A stretch of 64,000 nucleotides of DNA. It comes from Colocasia esculenta. Taxonomy: Eukaryota > Streptophyta > Magnoliopsida > Alismatales > Araceae. A program made the position numbers and the translations under genes. The stretch lies in the NCBI GenBank assembly GCA_014218235.1, contig CM024753.1, positions 176,676,348 through 176,740,347 on the forward strand. Direction: 5' to 3'. Position 1 is the first letter of the stretch. Every line of letters starts with the position of its first letter. This document shows positions 34,752 through 45,401 of the stretch, one piece after another. Below the pieces are notes generated by a model. The model saw only the letters and a list, made by a program, of their open reading frames with translations, was not told where the DNA came from and made no database searches.

Positions 34752-35505
34752 GGCGTCCACATGGATGGACGCCCATGCTGATCCAGCGTCTACATCGATG
34801 GACGCCAATACTTAAGCCAACGTCCATAGACATGGACGTTAAGATCTCTGACATGCATGCAAGCATAGCTCGAATTCCGAGGACAAGCAACCCCAGCCAT
34901 TGGGGAGCTGTCCCCAATGGTCTGAAAGCTTTCACCTCAACTCCTGCGTGAAAGGAGAGTCCCCTCTCCTATATAACAAGGCAAGCCTTTTGCAACCCCA
35001 AAGCCCCTTGGCTCTTTGCAAGAAGAGGAGAAGAAGAAAAACCCTAGTTCTGGACTGTGAGAAAAAACCTACCTTTCCAAGCTTAAATCCGACCATCTGA
35101 AGCTGGTTCCGGCCATCTACCACGACAAGGAGGTAGTTGGACAAAGGGGAAGCTTCCCCGACATCTTCTTGGGGTCTACTGTATCAAGGAACCCGGAGGA
35201 AGGCGTCTTTGGAGCTTCTTGGGACTGCCCAAGGAGAGCTTCACCGCTCATTTGATCCCTTTGGAGAGTTTCTGAAAGGCAAGTAACACTTACACCTTCG
35301 TCCATGTAGGTGTCTAGTAGGGTTTTCCTATTTTTGCACATTTTTCCTCTTGTCCTAGATCCCCCATTCTCCCTGTATTTGGAGTTCGGTCTGTGCTTTT
35401 GCACAGACAGAAACTTGACGTCAATGCCTTGCCACCAAGATCTCCAGTACGCGTCCAGCGATCTGGCCGTCCAACTCCTTGAACGGCCAGACACTGCCGC
35501 CAAGT
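34752..35505 (+). promoter_or_regulatory. G1 LTR hairpin arrays flanking the TATA box
   Basis: Array 1 has three 22-bp imperfect hairpins at 34752-34773 (GGCGTCCA...TGGACGCC), 34785-34806 and 34819-34840 (AACGTCCA...TGGACGTT), spaced 33 and 34 bp. TATA (CTATATAAC, 34969-34977) lies about 129 bp downstream. Array 2 has units starting near 35418, 35450 and 35482 (spacing 32 bp), about 440 bp after the TATA. The 3' LTR carries the same arrays at 45651-45740 and about 46312-46400. Confidence 0.65.
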
Positions 35506-37346
35506 TCTTCAGTGCAGAATAGTAAACTGTTCTGCCTTAAGTAATTAATTTCCAGACTTTGACGCATGAGAATATAGTGTAATTTTTATATGTTATGTAA
35601 GTTAGATAATGTGATGTGTGTGGAAATTTTTGTGATTTTCTGTGGATGGCATAATTATTATATTATTGAAATACATGTTGGAGAAAAGAATTATGTATGT
35701 TCACCTACTGTCTACATGATTCCTGAGGAATTAAATGCCCTAGATTTCTCTATACTATGTGTGTAGGTGTCAGTCCATACCCTGCAAATTTGAGAATTTG
35801 TTCATGTTCATATGACTTACTGTAATTTCTGCAATGGAAATAGAAAACATGAGTAGGTTATTCGAAATTTACAATAAATTGCATGTTGTGAAATAAATTC
35901 GGGGAAAATTTCTATAACAATATGTATGATAGATTCAGATCTGTGAAATGTCAAATATGAGATTCATGATTTTGTTCCATGACAAATTGAATTATGAATG
36001 GCATGCAATTAAATGTTTTAATTTCTGTAAATGCAATAGGACTCAGAAAAATTTGGAAATTTGTAGGTGAGGTTATAAACCTGTAATCAGCATGTGGTTA
36101 AATGTTCAGGCTAATTGGACAATTGTATGATGCAATATGAATTTCCCATGCGAAATTATGTGAATAATGCATGCTTTTGTGAAAGTGATTGAAATTGCGT
36201 GTAACCTGATTAATGCAAGATACTGAATGTGAAATCTCTGTCATCTGTAGTACCATGTTAGGAAAAACAGAGCCACATGTGTGAATTAGAAAATGAAAAG
36301 ATGTGTGAGTGTTATGTGTAAAAATATGTGCTAAAATCGGTATGTGTAATGTGTAAAACTGTGCCAAGTGTGACACTGCTTCCATAGAGGGCAGTGGAAC
36401 CATATCATGGAAAAGTCCCCATGAGAAGGTTCAATGTGTTGTGATCCTAAGGGCATTAGGATGAAATCCTGGAGGTGGACAAGTACCACTGTTAGGGTGG
36501 AGACTTGTTCTCCCGGTCTCTGCGCCGCAGTCCAGAGTCGTCACTATATTGCCTAGGTAGCATCTATGTGTATGTGATGTGATGTGTCCTTCTTATGGTG
36601 GTTTGGACTACGTGTCACAGCACTAAATATGTGAATGTGAAATGTCAATGTGTCATTGTGTAAGTGAGAATGTGAACATGTGAATTGTGAATGGGTAAAG
36701 TGTGCACTATGTGAATAAGAAATTGTGTAAATGTGAAACCAAAATGTGAGGTTGTGAGATGAGAATCCATGACATGATAAATCTGAATCATGCTAAACAC
36801 AAACTAAATGTGTTTAGGATCATGTTTTTATATGTGTACAATGCGTAGAATCCATGTTAGGGACAATTCTTAATTATGTGTAGACCATTCCAGGTGAAAT
36901 TGCTCTCATGTTGTGTTTTAAATCATAATGTAGCTCTCATGTTAGGTTGTGTTTTGTTAATCCATGTTAAAACAGCAAGCTTAAAGTACATAAATGGTCA
37001 TGTGCGTATAAGAATGTGTAGAATTCATGTTAGGTATGTTCCCTTTCATGTATGCAAGAAAATCATGCTTCGTTGCTTTCATGTTTTAGTTTAATTGGAA
37101 GTATAACTTTCATGTGTTGGAATGATTAGAGAGCATGTGATAGGAGATTTAAATTTGGAAAATCTGAAAGCATGAACCATGTGTTTGAATTGTAGAATCA
37201 TCATGATAGGTTTTAAATTTCAAGTTAAGCATGCCCATGTTGTGTCTTGTAAAATTGTATGTAAACCTGCTATGATATGTGCATGTACGTTATGTGTAGT
37301 ATTATTTGCTGAGTCTTTTAGACTCATTACTTGCTTCGGCGTACAG
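35279..37346 (+). other. Candidate GC-AG intron in G1 leader (within LTR)
   Basis: The donor AAAG|GCAAGT (35279) matches the consensus of GC-type donors. The acceptor CGGCGTACAG|G ends at 37346. R1 shows the same pair in its own orientation (AAG|GCAAGT at 41556 and ACATTTCAG|G at 39761). R2 keeps the acceptor (GCGTACAG at about 54947) but not the GC dinucleotide. The G1 3' LTR has lost the acceptor (GTACAT). Splicing is an inference. Confidence 0.35.
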
Positions 37347-37760
37347 GTTTAGTTGGTGACGTTACTCCCGTGGAGGAGGCAGTGGAGAGCGACTCTGAGC
37401 GCGGAGACTAGTTTGTTGGAGTTTACTTGTGACATTTGCACTTTCATAGTATGTAATTTGGAACAATGTACTAGAATTATCACGAAGTTGTATAATCGTG
37501 GACAAACTATGTATTCTATTTTAGCACTTTAATTATGTGGACTTTAGTTCCTTAAATGTTACATTGAATCATGTATGTTAAATGTGGATGATGAATGAAA
37601 TGAAGACAGTGGTTCTTTTCTTCCGCTACACTGTATTTATATTCAGGTGTATCTCAATCGTATGTTATTGTTTTGGGTAAATGTCCCACTGTGATTACGT
37701 TCACTATACCGACGTGGGTTGGTATAACCGTACCGGTATAATGAGGGTCGTCAAAGAGAT

Positions 37761-37772
37761 TGGTATCAGAGC
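37761..37772 (+). other. G1 primer-binding site (tRNA-iMet)
   Basis: The sequence reads TGGTATCAGAGC, a perfect match to the 3' end complement of initiator tRNA-Met, a few bases after the LTR end. Confidence 0.93.
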
Positions 37773-37937
37773 GACCGGTTGAGACTGCACATGAATATAT
37801 ATAAGTCATCATCCCCATTACATGCTAAGTCTACATAGGAATGTCCACATGTGTAGAAATAACTAATAACGAGTGGAAAATAGATAAGAACATGGTTAGG
37901 AAATAAATTAACGTAGCTCTAATAGTGGCTGAAATTT

Positions 37938-39120
37938 ATTGCAGCCATATCTTCGAGAGGTAGACATGGTGGTGTACCTGCTCGTGAGGGCGAGCAGAGG
38001 CGTGAGGAGCAGGCGGAGCAGCACCCCCACCGCCGCCCGTGGATTATGGAGTATTCATGCAAGGTCTGGTGCAAGCCATGCAGACCAGCTCACACTCAGG
38101 CTGCACTCCAAGCTCAGTTGGAGGCTCAGCATGCTCAAGTCCCAGCTCAGGACCATGGTGGACCTTCCATCATGGAAAGATTCAAGAGGATGTTGCCACC
38201 CTCTTTTAAGGGGGAGAGCGATCCATTACTAGTTGAAAGCTGGATGAGGGAGATAGAGAAGATCTTCCGAGCTATAAGGTGTGCAGATGAGGATAAGGTT
38301 ACATTAGCCACCTACATGCTACAGGTATGCGTTAATTTTGTATGGTTGTATGGTTGTTAAATTAGTTGTGTTAGTTGGTGCTTATGAAGGTGTATTGCAG
38401 GAAACAGCTGATGTATGGTGGGCTTCACTACTGTGTACACGGTTCGAGGACGAAGCGATTGATGTTGCTTGGGACGAGTTCGTGAGGCTCTTTCGGGCCA
38501 AGTTTGTCCCCGAGCATATTCAGGACAAGATGGAGCAAGAATTCCTATCGTTGACACAAGGCTCCATGACCGTGCTGGAATATGAGGCAAGATTTTCTGA
38601 ACTCTCTAAGTATGCACCCAATATTGTGGAAGATGAGCGCAGGAAGATGAAGAAGTTTGTGATGGGACTCAAGCCATCACTGAGGACGAGACTTGTAGCG
38701 TTTACCATCGCACCTGGACGAGGCCCTTAGTGCTGCCTGTAGGCAGGAGGGGGAGATGAAGCAATACCTTGAAGAGAAGAAGGCTTCGCAGAAAAGACCG
38801 CAGCTACCTTCCGCGCAAGACAAGAAGAAGGTCGCGTACCAGACACCACAGCGACCAGCAATAACCGACAGTTCTCAGGTACCTTCTGTATGTTCCCCTG
38901 GTGCGAAGAAAGAATGTCCGCATTGCGGAAGGTCCATGGTGGTATGGAGTGTTGGATGATCACGGGAAAGTGCTTGAAGTGCGGAAGCAGCGACCACAAA
39001 ATCAAGGATTGTTCGAGACTTCAGCAGGGAGTCCAGCGTGGAGCGCCAGCCCCAGCAGCGGTAGCGGTAGTAGCGCCATCTACAGGAAGACCAGAAAGGA
39101 CGCGAGGACGCCGAACATGC
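37938..39120 (+). pseudogene. G1 gag with zinc fingers and an intron-like insert
   Basis: The frame begins around 37938, where the expected ATG reads ATT (then AAISSRGRHGG). It runs through ERFKRMLPPSFKGESDPLLV, ESWMREIEKIFRA and LATYMLQ at 38324. A 76-bp segment (38325-38400) then interrupts, and the frame resumes as ETADVWWASL, AKFVPEHIQDKMEQEF and YEARFSELSKYAP. A frameshift near 38712 leads to LDEALSAACRQEGEMKQYLE. Another near 38925 leads to two fingers, CPHC-HGGMEC-like and CLKCGSSDHKIKDC, usual for Tekay-type Gag. It would coat and package the element RNA. Confidence 0.88.
38325..38400 (+). other. 76-bp intron-like segment in G1 gag
   Basis: It has canonical borders CAG|GTATGC and TATTGCAG|GA, is T-rich, and has a CTTAT branch-like sequence about 18 nt before the AG. 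Its length is not a multiple of three, and removal joins TYMLQ to ETADVWW in frame, as in related Gag proteins where this region is contiguous. An insertion of other origin cannot be excluded. Confidence 0.55.
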
Positions 39121-42100
39121 GGAGCATGTCACCGAAGGTACGGTTTTACTTTTAGGTGTGCACGCTCGGGTTTTGTTTGATACGGGTGCCACTCACTCGT
39201 TCATTTCCGAGCGGTTCTCTAGGTAGTTAGCCCTAGAGTCAAGCATAGAGTCTGAGGATTTAGAGGTCCCTTTGTCTGTGCACACCCCTGTGGGTACGGT
39301 ATCGACTAGGAAGTGCATTCCGTCGTTACCTGTATGCATTGAGGATAGAATCCTAGAAGGGTGTTTCTTCTTGCTAAAGATGAAGGACTATGTGTAACGC
39401 CCCTCTTAGACCCAGTACAGTTACACCAACTCACATTGGATCTAGTAGAGGTATTACAGTGGAACGAATCCAACAATTTCAATACAGGTTGGAATATACA
39501 CAAATAACTATTCAATTCCAATGATAATTAACAGAACATGGAATTAAACACTTGCAATCAGCATTTATTCAAAAGCAAATCTAATGCATAAAATAACAAT
39601 AGTCCAAGGTTTATTACATTCCAATGATCAGTTGCATAAAGGAAATTACATAAGATCCTCACATACAAGTGCCACTCTAAACTCTCTAAGACAAGCTAAG
39701 TCTCCACGTCCTCACGCTCTGAGTCAGTTTGCACTAACTCCACCGTATCCTCTGGCTCTCCTGAAATGTTAGGCAAGTATGAGTCCACAAGACCCAGCAA
39801 ATCACATGGAAGACAGTTCAAGATATTAACATTATATATTTTAAAACATGGTAGTACATTAGCATTCCATTCATTGATATCATATACTTTTCTTACTATA
39901 GTTCTAAGTCCATTGGCAATCATTCATTTCATGGTGATTTTAACAATTAAGGAAATAAAAATGTTCACATGTAACATGGAATTACTTATTCATGAAATCT
40001 ATTCGATGTTATGTGACCTACAACAATTCTCATGTATCAATTTCTCATTTATGCATACACTATTCTTTTACAAAAATTTTTTTTCAGTAGTAATACTAAA
40101 ACATGACATGTAACATGAAATCCTTTGAACAAGTTCACATGTAGTAAGTAAGCATACAACACGTAGTATGTAGCATGTAGAACAGGTAGACATGTAACTT
40201 GTAGCATGTAACATGTAGCATGTAGATATGTAACTTGTAGCATGTAGTCATTTTCATATAGTTGCCAAGACATAGCCCACACTAAATTAGAGATCAGTAG
40301 TCATTTAACATTCACTTATCACCTAGGCAATGCGGTGATGAAGTCATAGTATTTGCGCAAAATCGGGGAAGTCCTTCCCACCTTGACCAGTAGAACAAGT
40401 CTACCTCCAGGATTTCAATCCGTTGCCCACGGATTCATTTTTACATGTAGGTGAACCATTACCATAGGGGCATCTACGGTGTAGCTCCTTGTAGGAATCT
40501 CTAAGATAGCAATGTCTTATTGGCATCATTGTTATAATGCATACACTAACGTATATAATATATAGTGACATTTCATTTCATACTATTTAACATGTGTCAA
40601 TGCAATATTTCAAAGTACAACACTTTCAGTTCTGAAATCCTATTTACTGTACAACAGATTTCTATCATGATACTAATATTCATTCTTGCATTTTCATGCA
40701 TTTTTATTCAATTCTATGTGTAATATATTGTTCAGAAATTCATAACAGAACGTACACATGTCTGAAAATTCTAAATTTTAACAAAATTCGAAATCAGTAA
40801 TTTCAATACACATGCCAAATTTCATAATTTCTGATTTCTACAACTATTTTTCATGAAATTAACTCTATTAAATCAACTAACTAACATGGTTTAATATTGA
40901 GAAAAGCTCACAATTTTCACATGGAACAGGGATTACTGACATATCATATCTATTCCAGTAATCTAAACATCAATCAACATGCTTTCTTTTACATCATTGT
41001 CATGTAATTATGCATGTTCATCAATTCATATATATATATATATAAATATATAGAACCTGCACATTATAGCAATAGACAGTCCATAACAATAACATACTCT
41101 AATATTACATGGCTGAAACGCATACATTCATAAATTATACATTTAAAACCAATTCACTCAGATTTCTGGAAATATTGATTTTGTTAAACTTAACGTCAAT
41201 TAGTATGACGTTTACTATAGTCGACGTCCACATACGTTGTCGTTAAGTAATTATAGGCGGCGGCACATAGCACCGTTAACACAAACCGACGGCGGCACAT
41301 AGCGCCGTTTACATATAGTAAGGACAGAAAATACATATATTTTTGGATGAACTAAACGACAGTCGATATTGCCGTTTACATATTATAGGCGGCAATACCC
41401 TGGACGTCTAGTTCTAAGACACAGAAAACACAGAAACCTGCATGCAATAACGACGTTTCTAACCCTTCCCGTAGGTTGTTTATATGCTTTAAAAATACAG
41501 ACAAATGTTTAATACGTAGTATATCATATCCTAAACTAATCCCCCATGCAACTTGCCTTAATCCCTCCTAATGGAGTGTCGAATCCGAGCTCGAAGAAGC
41601 CCGTCTCGCCAGGGAGACAGTTCTTTCCTCCGTCTTCAAGCAATCCGAAACCTCCTCCGATGAAGTTCCTCCGCATGGATGAGCTTTTGGGCACGAAGTC
41701 CTATGTATCTCCTCGGTGTAGATGCCTTCGAACCGCACGAACAAGCACCAGATCGCTCTGCAAATCCCTTCCTCGGCCCTCTTTCTCTCCTCCAGAACCA
41801 AAGCAAAAACCCCATTTTCTTCCTGCGAGATCTGGTCTTATAAAGACCTCCCAAGCAAAGGCCAAACCTAATCCTGACCCTCGGATCTAAACGCATCGGA
41901 TCAGCTCATTAAAGCCTTCCTGAAACGGCCGATTTCCTTAATCCGGAACGGAAAGCTCAAAAACAGGCAAGTCAGTTTAACGTCAACATAGGTTGTCGTC
42001 TACCCCAAATATAAACGTCCATCGTTGATGTCGTTTATAGTCTTGCCCATAATTAAATAATTCAGAAAAATATTAAACGTCAATACCTATCGTCGTTAAC

Positions 42101-42400
42101 ATCCCATAAACGGCATGCGATGTTGCCGCTTACAAGCTTTAACGTCAAATGATCTTGACGCCTAGTTCTACACAGAACAACATTCAATTTATGCAGAAAT
42201 AAACACACAATGAACAGAATACATTCAAGGAAATTCTAGGGTACTACACTATGATTCTATTCTTGGTCTGGATTGGCTAGAGGAACACTATGCGTTAGTA
42301 GATTGTCGTGGAAAGAGGATTATTTTCCGCATTCCTGGTGAGGATGAGTTCTCTCATCCCTTGCCAAGGAACTTGGCGGGAAAGTTGGTCATCTCTGCCA
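39121..42400 (+). pseudogene. G1 protease, split by solo LTR R1
   Basis: After the zinc fingers the frame reads EGTVLLLGVHARVLFDTGAT, with the catalytic DTG at 39179-39187, and continues SFISERFSR with a TAG near 39223. It then runs through EVPLSVHTPVGT and ILEGCFFLLKMKDY to 39392. R1 occupies 39393-42248. The frame resumes at 42249 as DSILGLDWLEEHYALVDC and RIIFRIPGEDEF. With one copy of the TSD removed the two halves join in frame, which confirms the break point. Confidence 0.9.
39393..42248 (-). mobile_element. R1: solo LTR of a G1-related gypsy family
   Basis: The TSD CTATG is perfect (39388-39392 and 42249-42253). On the - strand it begins TGTAGTACCCTAGAATTTCC and ends ...GGGGCGTTACA, parallel to G1 (TGTAAGGCCCTCGAATTC ... 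GGGTCGTCACA). No PBS or coding sequence is present; length 2856 bp. In its own orientation it has hairpin array 1 (42164-41979), TATA (TTTATAAG at 41844-41837) and array 2 (41410-41192). A GTAGCATGTAAC-type repeat occupies about 40135-40255 and a (TA)n run about 41031-41050. Confidence 0.93.
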
Positions 42401-43860
42401 TGAAGGCGATGCGCATGGTAAACAAGGGTTGTAACGCTTTTCTTGCCAGCGTGGTATTAGTACCAGAGGCTGATGAGTCACCTACTCTTGCAGAGATTGA
42501 TGTGGTGCAAGATTTTCCAGACGTCTTTCCTGATGATTTATCTGGATTGCCACCGGATAGAGAGATAGAGTTCACTATAGAGTTGCTTCCGGCACTTCTC
42601 CTATCTCGAAGGCTCCATATCGGATGGCACCTGCGGAGTTAGCCTAGTTAAGGAGGTAGTTGCAAGAATTGCTGGATAAGGGATTTATTCGCCCTAGTGT
42701 TTCCCCTTGGGGCGCACCTGTCTTATTCGTAAAGAAGAAAGATGGATCACTTAGGTTATGCATCGATTATAGAAAGCTAAACCAAGTGACAGTGAAGAAC
42801 AGGTATCCCTTACCTCGCATTGATGATTTGTTTGACCAGTTGCAAGATGCATCAGTCTTTTCTAAGATTGATTTGCGATCTGGTTATCATCAGTTGAGGA
42901 TTAGGAGTGAGGATGTGTCCAAAACGGCATTTAGAACCCGTTACGGACATTATGAGTTTTTGGTTCTTCCTTTCGAATTGACCAACGCCCCTGCAGCGTT
43001 CATGGATCTCATGAACAGGGTGTTTAGACCTTATTTAGATAGCTTTGTTGTAGTGTTTATTGATGATGTGCTGGTCTACTCTCCGGATGAGGCCACACAC
43101 CGTTAGCATTTGAGGGTAGTGTTAGAGGTTCTTCGTGAGCATAAGCTGTTTGCTAAATTCAGCAAATGCGATTTCTGGTTGCGCGAGGTTCATTTCCTCG
43201 GGCATGTTATCTCCGGTGCTAGTGTTGCAATTGATCCAGAAAAGGTCCAGGAAGTTATGGATTGGGAGATTCCCAGGACCCCTTCGGAGATTCGGAGTTT
43301 CATTGGTTTGGCTGGTTACTATCGGCGATTTATTGAGGGATTTTCATCCATCGCCGCCCCATTGACACAGCTGACCAGAAAGGGAGTGAAGTTTGACTGG
43401 TCCGAGAAGTGTGAGAGTAGTTTTCAATTATTGAAGACTAAGCTCACGTCAGCTCCGGTGTTAGTCTTACCGAGCGGTGTAGAGGGTTTTGCTATCTACA
43501 CGGATGCGTCTCGGATTGGCTTAGGTTGTGTGCTAATGCAGCAGGGAGGGGTAGTGGCCTATGCTTCTCGTCAGTTGAAGGAGCATGAGAAGAATTATCC
43601 GACTCATGATTTGGAGCTTGCAGCAGTGGTTCATGCACTAAAGATCTGGAGGCACTATCTTTATGGTGTCAGATTTGAGGTGTTTACCGACCACAAGAGC
43701 TTGAAGTATCTTTTCTCCCAAAAGGAATTAAACCTAAGGTAGAGAAGATGGATTGAGTTCTTGAAGGACTATGACTTCGACCTTCAGTACCATCTTGGAA
43801 AGCGAATGTCGTAGCGGATGCTCTGAGCAGGAAGAGACCATCTCTCCAGCAGGATTGGAA
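42401..43860 (+). pseudogene. G1 reverse transcriptase and RNase H
   Basis: The linker region has DFPDVFPDDLSGLPPDREIEF. A frameshift near 42600 and a TAG near 42642-42650 precede LLDKGFIRPSVSPWGAPVLF. RT motifs follow: KKDGSLRLCIDYRKLN, FSKIDLRSGYHQLRI (catalytic Asp), RYGHYEFLVLPF and FIDDVLVYS (catalytic DD, about 43057-43080). A TAG at 43104-43106 is the next break. RNase H is at about 43480-43742 with FAIYTDASRIGLGCVLMQ, YASRQLKEHEKNYPTHDLEL and FTDHKSLKYLF. A TAG at 43740-43742 is followed by the degraded YHLGK/ADALSRK region. The domain order RT, RNase H, integrase defines Ty3/gypsy. Confidence 0.93.
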
Positions 43861-45357
43861 GATGTTGGAAGATGCGGCTTGCGCATTGACTGAGTTAGAG
43901 CCATCGCTATGCCAGGCTTTTGTAGCTCAGTTATCCCTTAGGTCCTCGGTTTTGGATGAGGTGATCGAGCAACAGAAAGCCGACCCTAGACTCTTAGAGT
44001 TAGTGGGCAAGGCAGGCAATGCTCATGATGAGGACAGTGTGATTAGATTCCATCACCGTGTTTGTGTCCCTGATTTGGTAGATGTCCGTGAGCATGTATT
44101 AGCGGAGGCTCATAGATCGCGATTCTCTATTCATCCCGGTAACACTAAGATGTACCAGGACTTGAAGAGGTCCTTTTGGTGGTCCGGCATGAAGAGGGAT
44201 GTGGCGGATTATGTATCCCAGTGTTTGGTGTGTCAGCAAGTGAAGGCCGAGCGACAGTGACCATCCGGCCTTATGCAAAGGATGGAGATCCCAGTGTGGA
44301 AGTGGGAAGCTGTCACTATGGACTTTGTTTCGGGTTTGCCTCGATCTAGGAGGGGCAATGACTCGATTTGGGTAGTCGTAGATAGATTCTCGAAGACTGC
44401 TCATTTCTTGCCTATGAAGAAGAAGCAGTCAGTAGAGAGTTTGGCTAGATTGTATGTTAGTGGCATCATTAGATTGCATGGTGTGCCGAAGTCGATCATT
44501 TCGGATCGAGATCCGAGATTCACTTCGAGATTTTGGAAAGGTCTTTAGCATGCGTTAGGTTCGGAGCTAAAGCTCAGTTCGACGTTTCATCCCCAGACTG
44601 ATAGACAGTCCGAGAGGACTATCCAGACGCTCGAGGATATGTTGAGAGCGTGTGTACTGGATTGGAAGGATGATTGGGAGCGTCATTTACCTCTAGTGGA
44701 GTTCTCCTATAACAACAGCTTTCATGCGAGTATTGGTATGGATCCATTTGAGGTGTTGTATGGAAGGCCGTGCAGATCTCCTTTATGTTGGGAGGAGACA
44801 AGCGATAGGCAATTGATCGGTCCGGAGTTAGTTCAGGAGACTTCGGATAAGGTCCAGCTTATCAGGAAAAGGCTTGTTGCGGCGCAGGATAGGCAGAAGA
44901 GCTATGCCGACAACAGGAGGAAGGATTTAGAGTTCGAGGTGGGTGAACATGTCTTCTTGAAGATATCACCTACTCGTGGTGTCGTCAGATTTGGCAGCCA
45001 TAGTAAGCTGAGCCCTAGATTCATTGGCCCGTATGAGATTCTCAGACGATTGGGCAGCGTGGCATATGAGCTAGCCTTACCTCCAGCTTTAGCTAGTGTT
45101 CATCCCGTCTTCCACGTATCTATGCTCAGGAAGTATGTCCGAGATCCATCTCATATTATTAGCCACGAGCCAGTGGAGATTCAGCCAGATCTATCGTATA
45201 TCGAGCAACCAGTAGCTATTCTTGACGGAAGGTTCAGCATCTCCGGAACAAGAGTATTGCGTTGGTGAAAGTTCTATGGCGAAACTTCTCACGAGAGGAG
45301 GCTACTTGCGAGCTTGATGATGCAATGAAGAAGAAGTATCCCCTTTTGTTTGAGTAG
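43861..45357 (+). pseudogene. G1 integrase and chromodomain-like tail
   Basis: The HHCC finger is visible as AEAHRSRFSIHPG and CLVCQQVKAE (44099-44260), followed by a TGA at 44258-44260. The core has AVTMDFVSGLPRSRRG, VVVDRFSKTAHFLP, SDRDPRFTSRFW, then a TAG at about 44546 and TAG at about 44600 near the HPQTD(R)QSERTIQ motif with the catalytic Glu. The frame is open from 44639 to 45268 with EFSYNNSFHASIGMDPFEVL, GPYEILRRLG and HPVFHVSMLRKYV. A frameshift near 45235 leads to KSIALVKVLWRNFSREEATC and KKKYPLLFE, the chromodomain-type end. The stop is at 45355-45357. Confidence 0.92.
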
Positions 45358-45401
45358 TGTCATTCATCTTCGAGGACGAAGTTTCTTGAAGGGGGAGAGG
45401 G
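45358..45401 (+). other. G1 3' segment and polypurine tract
   Basis: GAGGACGAAG is followed by the polypurine tract GAAGGGGGAGAGG (45388-45400), directly before the 3' LTR. Confidence 0.85.

Larger units (their letters stand above)
34499..37755 (+). repeat. G1 5' LTR
   Basis: It starts TGTAAGGCCCTCG and ends ...GAGGGTCGTCA(AA), degraded from GTCACA. Hairpin array 1 is at 34752-34840, the TATA box CTATATAAC at 34969-34977, hairpin array 2 at 35418-35505. Long ATGTGAA-rich low-complexity sequence fills about 35560-37300. The TTGCTTCGGCGTACAG segment at about 37331-37346 is shared with R2. The start and end match R1 and R2, showing related LTR families. Confidence 0.93.
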
